Of a DNA stretch of 9,710 nucleotides, positions 5,605 to 9,710 are shown piece after piece (the first letter of the stretch is position 1; each line of letters begins with the position of its first letter). A program made the position numbers and the translations under genes. Below the pieces are notes generated by a model, which searched no databases, had not been told where the DNA came from, and was given only the letters and a program-made list of their open reading frames with translations. Source of the stretch: an uncultured Elusimicrobia bacterium (lineage in GTDB: Bacteria > Elusimicrobiota > Endomicrobiia > Endomicrobiales > Endomicrobiaceae); NCBI GenBank assembly GCA_937916125.1, contig CALGGE010000080.1:1-9710 (forward strand), in the 5' to 3' direction.

Positions 5605-5973
5605 TTATTTATAAAACCTTGCATTTTTTAAACAACCTAAAATACCGTTCTTCAATTTATCGTAGTTCACGGTTGCAATCGCAGGTTTGGATATAAATAT
5701 TATATCTAAACCTTTAATCAAATTATGTTTATTGGTTCTAAAGATTTCCCTTAATCTTCTTTTTGCTTTATTTCTGCAAACGGCATTACCGACTTTTTTC
5801 GAAGTTATAAGCCCTAATCTTCTGATTTCGTTATTATCTTTTCTTTTTAAAACATAAATATTAACAAAAAAAGTCTTCAATTTTCTGCCGTGCTTTAATA
5901 CTCTGTTAAAGTCCGCAGTGTTATGTAATTTCTCAATATAACGAAAAGAAAAACCTTTACTGCTTAAAAGCAT
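5605..5973 (-). CDS. rnpA: Ribonuclease P protein component
   Basis: 122-residue protein subunit of RNase P, which supports the catalytic RNA in 5' maturation of tRNAs. The family signature is seen: a basic VGNAVxRNxxKRRLRE block (61-76), equivalent to the RNR motif, preceded by RRLGLITSKK (51-60); the N-terminal NTADFNRVLKHG (18-29) matches the usual aromatic/basic region. I chose the ATG at 5973, one base after the rpmH stop codon, because it gives a normal length. A GTG at 6015 would add 14 residues read from the rpmH coding region in another frame. No strong ribosome binding site precedes 5973 apart from purines inside rpmH, so translational coupling to rpmH is likely. Confidence 0.93.
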   Translation of the reverse strand: MLLSSKGFSFRYIEKLHNTADFNRVLKHGRKLKTFFVNIYVLKRKDNNEIRRLGLITSKKVGNAVCRNKAKRRLREIFRTNKHNLIKGLDIIFISKPAIATVNYDKLKNGILGCLKNARFYK

Positions 5974-5974
5974 T

Positions 5975-6112
5975 TTATGCTGAAAGAACTGCTCTGCCTT
6001 TTCTTCTTCTGGCACTTAATACCTTTCTTCCGCCTGCTGTTGCCATTCTTGCTCTAAAACCGATTTTCTTTTTTCTTCTTTCCGTGTTTGGTTGAAAAGT
6101 TCTCTTTGTCAT
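5975..6112 (-). CDS. rpmH: 50S ribosomal protein L34
   Basis: Complete 45-codon gene, found by translating upstream of rnpA. The product starts MTKRTFQPN, continues RRKKKIGFRARM, and ends in the very basic RRRKGRAVLSA, all typical of L34 in the large ribosomal subunit. AAAGAGG (6120-6126) lies seven bases before the ATG at 6112. TAA at 5975-5977 is followed after one base by the rnpA ATG. The conserved rpmH-rnpA-yidD-yidC-jag order downstream supports the call. A sigma70-type promoter at 6237-6265 would give a leader of about 118 bases that contains hairpin copy 7. Confidence 0.96.
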   Translation of the reverse strand: MTKRTFQPNTERRKKKIGFRARMATAGGRKVLSARRRKGRAVLSA

Positions 6113-6173
6113 TTTAAAACCTCTTTTAGTATTTTCAGAATAATCTTATTAATTCAAAATCAAAGTAAAAAAC

Positions 6174-6202
6174 GAAATCCTTCGACTTCGCTCAGGATAA
6201 CA
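6174..6202 (+). repeat. Hairpin repeat, copy 7 (CC/GG stem)
   Basis: Stem ATCCT (6177-6181) and AGGAT (6194-6198), loop TCGACTTCGCTC, followed by AACA instead of GACA. It stands alone without heptamers or octamers and lies in the predicted rpmH mRNA leader, where it would fold on the minus strand as well. Confidence 0.75.
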
Positions 6203-6236
6203 AACTGCATAAAAATGAATTAATCAGTATCTGTCT

Positions 6237-6265
6237 ATTATATCTTAAAAGTATAATATAGTCAA
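6237..6265 (-). promoter_or_regulatory. Sigma70-type promoter for rpmH-rnpA-yidD
   Basis: Minus strand: TTGACT (6265 to 6260, five of six consensus bases), a 17-base spacer, then TATAAT (6242 to 6237, perfect). The predicted transcript starts near 6230 and reaches the rpmH ATG after about 118 bases. It is the best promoter match I found in the window and it lies next to the folD stop codon. Confidence 0.78.
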
Positions 6266-6270
6266 ACTTT

Positions 6271-7146
6271 TTATAAGTTGTTATGTCTTTCAAATGCGGT
6301 TAACGTATTGTTCAAAAGCATGGTTATTGTCATAGGCCCTACACCGCCCGGAACGGGAGTAATATTAACATGCATATCTTTAACACTTTCAAAATCAACA
6401 TCACCGTAAAGTTTTTTGTCTTCCGCCCTGTTTATGCCTACATCAATAACGGTTGCTCCGTCTTTTATAAAATCACTCGTAACAAATTTTGCTTTGCCTA
6501 TAGCGGCAATTATAATATCGGCACGTTTCGTAATTTCTTTTAAATTTTTTGTTGCGGAATGCGTCATCGTAACGGTGGCATTATTTGCCAGCATCAACAT
6601 TGAAACAGGTTTCCCGACAAGATTCGATCTTCCCAAAACGACAACGTTTTTACCTTTTATTTCAATATTGGAATATTTCAATAAATATACTACACCCATC
6701 GGCGTACAGGATACAAGAAGTTTCTGTCTTATGATGTCATCCCAAGATTTCACAAGCGTAAGCATACCGGCATTATAAGGATGTAAACCGTCAACATCTT
6801 TATCCGGAGAAATTGCATTTATACATTCGTCTGCTTTCTGCCCGTCAGGTAAAGGAAGCTGAAGAAGTATGCCGTCAACTTCGTCATTTGCATTTAATTT
6901 TTTTATCAAATCGATTATTTCTTCTTTTGTCGCCGTTGCCGGAAGAGGATTATGAAATGATTTTATTCCTATCTCTTGGCAGGCTTTTATTTTTGAACCG
7001 ACATACACTTTGCTTGCCGGATCTTCGCCGACAAGGATTGTGGCAAGCCCCGGAACTCTTGAAGTTTGTCTTGAAAGTTCGGAAACTCTTGTTTTAAGAT
7101 TTTGTCTGATTTGTTGTGAAATTTCTTTACCGTTTATCAAATTCAT
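6271..7146 (-). CDS. folD: Bifunctional methylenetetrahydrofolate dehydrogenase/cyclohydrolase FolD
   Basis: 291-residue FolD, a cytosolic enzyme that interconverts 5,10-methylene-, methenyl- and 10-formyl-tetrahydrofolate for one-carbon supply to purine and formyl-Met-tRNA synthesis. The catalytic Tyr48-x3-Lys52 (YVGSKIKAC) is present, followed by DGILLQLPLP (91-100), PDKDVDG (114-120), the NADP-binding GRSNLVGKP (172-180) and the C-terminal TPVPGGVGPMT (263-273). Length is normal. AGGA at 7153-7156, overlapping the stop codon of the PilZ gene, serves the ATG at 7146, so the two are co-transcribed and probably translationally coupled. The rpmH promoter begins just after the folD stop; I see no clear terminator there. 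Confidence 0.97.
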   Translation of the reverse strand: MNLINGKEISQQIRQNLKTRVSELSRQTSRVPGLATILVGEDPASKVYVGSKIKACQEIGIKSFHNPLPATATKEEIIDLIKKLNANDEVDGILLQLPLPDGQKADECINAISPDKDVDGLHPYNAGMLTLVKSWDDIIRQKLLVSCTPMGVVYLLKYSNIEIKGKNVVVLGRSNLVGKPVSMLMLANNATVTMTHSATKNLKEITKRADIIIAAIGKAKFVTSDFIKDGATVIDVGINRAEDKKLYGDVDFESVKDMHVNITPVPGGVGPMTITMLLNNTLTAFERHNNL

Positions 7147-7154
7147 TTTCGTTC

Positions 7155-7481
7155 CTAAATCAAAGAGTAGTCTATATACTTTCTGAAAAATTCCAAATTT
7201 TCACAAAATTCATCAACAATTCTTGAACCGTATAAAATAAAGAAGAAGCCGTTATCAACTCTTACAACTTCTCCCGTAAGCAAAATATCTTTATTTAAAA
7301 TCGTGAATCTTAAACCAAACTTTTGACCTATCGATAAAACAACTTCACTTTCTACGGCAAAGCCGTTTTTTGACACATCCGTAAGGATACATTCGCCTAA
7401 AACAGCATTAGTCTCTATGTCAAAAATATTTGTAGATAATGAAACCGCTTTTCTCGGAAAAGCTCTTTTTTCGTCAATCAT
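7155..7481 (-). CDS. Single-domain PilZ protein (c-di-GMP receptor candidate)
   Basis: 108-residue protein made of one PilZ domain. Both parts of the cyclic-di-GMP binding signature are present: Arg6-x3-Arg10 (RAFPR) near the N terminus and Asp35-x-Ser37-x2-Gly40 (DVSKNG) at the first strand. The remaining beta-barrel strands (about 42-85) have the usual hydrophobic alternation. There is no signal peptide or output domain, so it likely works by binding a partner. AAGGA (7489-7493) lies seven bases before the ATG. It sits between rfaE2 and folD, neither of which explains its target; single PilZ proteins often act on motility, pili or exopolysaccharide. A possible link with the pilin gene in this window is conjecture. 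Confidence 0.88.
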   Translation of the reverse strand: MIDEKRAFPRKAVSLSTNIFDIETNAVLGECILTDVSKNGFAVESEVVLSIGQKFGLRFTILNKDILLTGEVVRVDNGFFFILYGSRIVDEFCENLEFFRKYIDYSLI

Positions 7482-7516
7482 TTTAGTATCCTTAGTAACA
7501 TTATAGAGTTAATTTT

Positions 7517-7631
7517 ACAAAATTTTCACATTTATTGCAATTATTTATTGCCTGTTTAAAATATCAATACTGCTGTTATAAGTGTAGCTGATATTTTAAA
7601 AAATATTGAAAACTATCGGTGAAAATTTTGT
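7517..7631. repeat. Nested inverted repeats between rfaE2 and the PilZ gene
   Basis: An outer perfect 13-bp inverted repeat (ACAAAATTTTCAC at 7517-7529; its complement at 7619-7631) encloses an inner perfect 12-bp inverted repeat (TTTAAAATATCA at 7555-7566; its complement at 7589-7600) with a 22-base loop. The element fills most of the 156-base gap, from 6 bases past the rfaE2 stop to 35 bases before the PilZ ATG. It could be a folded RNA, a degenerate MITE-like element, or AT-rich coincidence. Confidence 0.5.
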
Positions 7632-7637
7632 GAAAAG

Positions 7638-8123
7638 TTAGTTTATAACTTTTCCGTATCTTTCAACTATAAGTTTTATTAAATTCGTTGTAGATTTACC
7701 CTCGACGAGAGGATATCTGTAAACTTCTTTTACAAATTCTCTGCCGACGATATCTTCTATTTTATAATCTCCGCCTTTTACCAAAACATCGGGTTTTAAT
7801 TTGCTTAAAAGTTCAAAAGGCGTTTGCTCGTTAAAAACAACAACATAATCTATACAACTCAACGCTGCAAGAAGTTTGGTTCTGTCTTCCTGCCCGACAA
7901 GAGGCCTTTTCGGTCCTTTTAGTCCCGCTAAAGAACTGTCGGAATTTATTGCAACTATTAAAATATCTCCCAAAGTTTTTGCCTTTTGAAACAGGCTTAC
8001 ATGCCCGATATGAAGGAGATCAAAACAACCGTTTGTAAAAACTATTTTTTTGTTTTCTTTTTTAAGCTGATTGACAACTTCAATTATTTTGTCAGTCGAA
8101 CATATTTTGGATAAAGTATTCAT
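7638..8123 (-). CDS. rfaE2: D-glycero-beta-D-manno-heptose 1-phosphate adenylyltransferase
   Basis: 161-residue nucleotidyltransferase equivalent to the C-terminal half of HldE (RfaE). It transfers AMP from ATP to heptose 1-phosphate to make ADP-heptose for LPS inner core. Seen: TNGCFDLLHIGH (30-41) with the HxGH-type signature at 38-41; NSD (60-62); KRPLV (72-76); DRTKLLAAL (80-88); VKGGDY (115-120); and a Ser-Thr-Thr near residue 145. The kinase half is absent, so the pathway needs a separate HldA-type kinase, not in this window. The start is uncertain: ATG 8123 and ATG 8135 are in frame, neither with a good ribosome binding site; a further in-frame TTG at 8183 lies inside a hairpin and is unlikely. 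gmhA, an earlier step of the same pathway, lies just upstream. Confidence 0.93.
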   Translation of the reverse strand: MNTLSKICSTDKIIEVVNQLKKENKKIVFTNGCFDLLHIGHVSLFQKAKTLGDILIVAINSDSSLAGLKGPKRPLVGQEDRTKLLAALSCIDYVVVFNEQTPFELLSKLKPDVLVKGGDYKIEDIVGREFVKEVYRYPLVEGKSTTNLIKLIVERYGKVIN

Positions 8124-8175
8124 ATCTGTATTCATAACATCTAATATGCCGATAGTTGAGGGACTGAGTGTTTGA

Positions 8176-8189
8176 GGACACAAGTGTCC
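8176..8189. repeat. Small hairpin between gmhA and rfaE2
   Basis: GGACAC and GTGTCC form a perfect 6-bp palindrome with a two-base loop; GTTGAG (8155-8160) and CTCAAC (8192-8197) give a possible outer stem. No T-tract follows on either strand, so it does not look like an intrinsic terminator. It may be an mRNA processing or stability hairpin in the gmhA-rfaE2 transcript. Confidence 0.5.
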
Positions 8190-8218
8190 GGCTCAACCGA
8201 ATTTTGCTTTGTAAAATT

Positions 8219-8791
8219 TTAAGCAAAAATTTTCTCTTCTACCATCTTTGCAAGAATATGGAACAACAATATGTGGCATTCCTGTATTCTTCCGGTAACT
8301 TTTGAAGGTGCTCTGTAGCACATATCGGACAAAAGTTTCAATTGTCCGCCGTCTTCACCTGTAAAGCCCACAACAAAAAGCCCCATTTCTTTTGCTTTTT
8401 CTACGGCCTTTATAACATTTATTGAATTACCCGAAGTTGTTATGGCCATAACGATATCGCCTTTATTTGCGAAAGCTTCTATCTGTCTTGAAAAAACATA
8501 GTCGTAACCGAAATCATTTCCTATGGCGGTAAGAGACGAAATATTTTCCGTCAACGCTATTGCGGGAAGTGCATTTCTGTTCTTTTCAAAACGGCATACA
8601 AGTTCCGCAGCAAAATGAAGTGCATCGCATGCCGAACCGCCGTTACCGAAAATTATGGTTTTTTTACCGTTCTGATAAGCTTCGTTAATTTTATTTGCTA
8701 TAGACTGAATATATACAAGCTGACCTTCGTCGAGCATTTTTTTCTTGGCATCAATACTTTCCTGAATCAATGAAATAATTTTATTTTTCAC
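8219..8791 (-). CDS. gmhA: Sedoheptulose-7-phosphate (phosphoheptose) isomerase GmhA
   Basis: 190-residue SIS-domain isomerase converting sedoheptulose 7-phosphate to D-glycero-D-manno-heptose 7-phosphate, the first ADP-heptose step, in the cytosol. Phosphate-binding loops GNGGSAC (49-55) and TTSGNS (118-123) are seen. His59 with Glu63 (HFAAE) and Gln170 with His178 keep the spacing of the E. coli active-site and metal residues (His61/Glu65, Gln172/His180, from memory). Length is as expected. The start is GTG at 8791 with a GGGGG run (8797-8801) five bases upstream; accC ends at 8809, so the two are probably co-transcribed. rfaE2 follows about 95 bases later. DiaA-like SIS proteins are related, but the HFAAE and Q...H residues plus the rfaE2 neighbour favour GmhA. 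Confidence 0.94.
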   Translation of the reverse strand: MKNKIISLIQESIDAKKKMLDEGQLVYIQSIANKINEAYQNGKKTIIFGNGGSACDALHFAAELVCRFEKNRNALPAIALTENISSLTAIGNDFGYDYVFSRQIEAFANKGDIVMAITTSGNSINVIKAVEKAKEMGLFVVGFTGEDGGQLKLLSDMCYRAPSKVTGRIQECHILLFHILAKMVEEKIFA

Positions 8792-8808
8792 TTTTTCCCC
8801 CAGCTCTT

Positions 8809-9710
8809 CTATTTATTGAACACATACTTCGGCAAAAAGTCGGTACAGATATTTCCTCTGTGAAAATATTCGTTGCCCATAATCTTTGCATGAAGCGACG
8901 ACGTATTTTTAATATTTTCAATTATTACCTCTTTCAACGCTCTGGACATTTTCGATATTGTTTCTTCTCTTGTCGGCGCATAAGCAATAATTTTCGCTAT
9001 CAAACTGTCATAAAAAGGCGGAATCGTATAACCGGAATACACATGAGTATCTACCCTTATTCCCGGTCCGCCCGGTAAATAAAGCTTACCTATTTTCCCC
9101 GGAGAAGGAATGAAATCTTTATCCGGATCTTCGGCATTTATTCTGCATTCTATCGCGTGATTTTTTATTTTTATAGACGAAGAATCAAAAGATAACGGTT
9201 CACCTGCCGCAAGTTTAATCTGTTCTTTTACAAGATCAATACCCGTAACAATTTCCGTTATCGGATGTTCTACCTGAATTCTTGTATTCATTTCCATAAA
9301 ATAAAAATTCATATGTTTATCTACAAGAAATTCTACCGTACCTACCGTAATATACCCTACCGCCTGTGCAGCAGCCTGTGCAGCCTTACCCATTTTTTTT
9401 CTTAAAGTGTCGGTAATAAAAGGCGAAGGACTCTCTTCAACAAGTTTCTGATGTCTTCTCTGAATAGAGCAATCTCTTTCCGGAAGATAAACCACTTTAC
9501 CTTTACTGTCTCCCAAAATTTGAAACTCTATATGGTGAGGTTCTTCGATATATTTTTCCATATAAACATCAGGATTACCGAAATTCGCTTTCGCTTCGGT
9601 TTGTGCCATAATGATGGAATTTTTCAAAGATTCTTCGGTTACCACAACTCTCATACCCTTACCGCCGCCGCCGGCAGTAGCTTTAATTATTACCGGATAA
9701 CCGATTTTTT
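8809..9710 (-). CDS. accC: Biotin carboxylase subunit AccC (5' end outside window)
   Basis: C-terminal 299 or so residues of acetyl-CoA carboxylase biotin carboxylase, which uses ATP and bicarbonate to carboxylate the biotin of AccB in the first step of fatty acid synthesis. The frame is open to the window edge and reads IGYPVIIKATAGGGGKGMRV, the glycine-rich ATP-grasp loop, so the ATG at 9654 is internal. Downstream are ERDCSIQRRHQKLVEE, EMNTRIQVEHPITE (catalytic region with Glu, Asn and Arg) and GIRVDTHVYSGY, then the biotin carboxylase C-terminal domain. With family length about 450 residues, roughly 150 are missing. The related pyruvate or propionyl carboxylase subunits share these motifs and cannot be fully excluded, but the gene stops at AccC length with no fused domain. 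Confidence 0.93.
   Translation of the reverse strand, partial: KIGYPVIIKATAGGGGKGMRVVVTEESLKNSIIMAQTEAKANFGNPDVYMEKYIEEPHHIEFQILGDSKGKVVYLPERDCSIQRRHQKLVEESPSPFITDTLRKKMGKAAQAAAQAVGYITVGTVEFLVDKHMNFYFMEMNTRIQVEHPITEIVTGIDLVKEQIKLAAGEPLSFDSSSIKIKNHAIECRINAEDPDKDFIPSPGKIGKLYLPGGPGIRVDTHVYSGYTIPPFYDSLIAKIIAYAPTREETISKMSRALKEVIIENIKNTSSLHAKIMGNEYFHRGNICTDFLPKYVFNK

Noticed and set aside
7500..7528. TATAAT on the minus strand (7505 to 7500) upstream of the PilZ gene
   Set aside because: The -35 region is poor (TGAAAA) and the predicted start would fall on the ribosome binding site at 7489-7493.
8184..8219. Stem TTTTGCTT/AAGCAAAA around the gmhA stop (8202-8228) as a terminator
   Set aside because: The arm at 8221-8228 lies in gmhA coding sequence, the stem is AT-rich, and a same-pathway gene follows directly, so termination there is not supported.

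Overview
The window looks like chromosomal DNA from an AT-rich, Gram-negative-type bacterium. It carries a YidC with a large periplasmic domain, two ADP-heptose (LPS core) enzymes, a type IV pilin-like protein and a PilZ protein. The pilin style and overall gene set would fit Elusimicrobiota (Endomicrobium-like). That placement is an inference from memory of the families; no rRNA or other marker here settles it.

Layout. A pilin-like gene (155-616, +) faces mnmE (725-2116, -), and one strong bidirectional terminator (626-666) lies between them. Everything else is on the minus strand. Reading in the direction of transcription from the right edge, the genes are accC (cut by the window edge), gmhA, rfaE2 (heptose adenylyltransferase), a single-domain PilZ protein, folD, rpmH, rnpA, yidD, yidC, jag and mnmE. 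The rpmH-rnpA-yidD-yidC-jag-mnmE run is the classic conserved cluster for ribosomal protein L34, RNase P, membrane insertion and tRNA modification. It is often near dnaA/oriC, but here folD precedes it instead of dnaA. A near-consensus sigma70 promoter (6237-6265) lies between folD and rpmH. rpmH is 45 codons long.

The unusual part is the intergenic DNA. The gaps mnmE/jag, jag/yidC and yidC/yidD, and the pilin upstream region, are filled with a mosaic of short repeat modules, all in the same orientation (+). There are four types: (i) a hairpin whose two-base variable stem positions differ between copies but always stay complementary; (ii) tandem heptamers TGTAYAA with constant end caps; (iii) tandem octamers AGTTGAAN; and (iv) hexamer-like AACNNC filler. 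A seventh hairpin copy sits in the rpmH leader. The modules run up to the ribosome binding sites and stop codons of ordinary housekeeping genes without disrupting them. The accC-gmhA-rfaE2-pilZ-folD block has none of these modules, but it has its own nested inverted repeats (7517-7631) and a small hairpin (8176-8189).

All proteins are recognisable housekeeping or envelope families. I see no defence system, transposase, CRISPR array, tRNA or rRNA. The repeat mosaic is the best candidate for something under-described.
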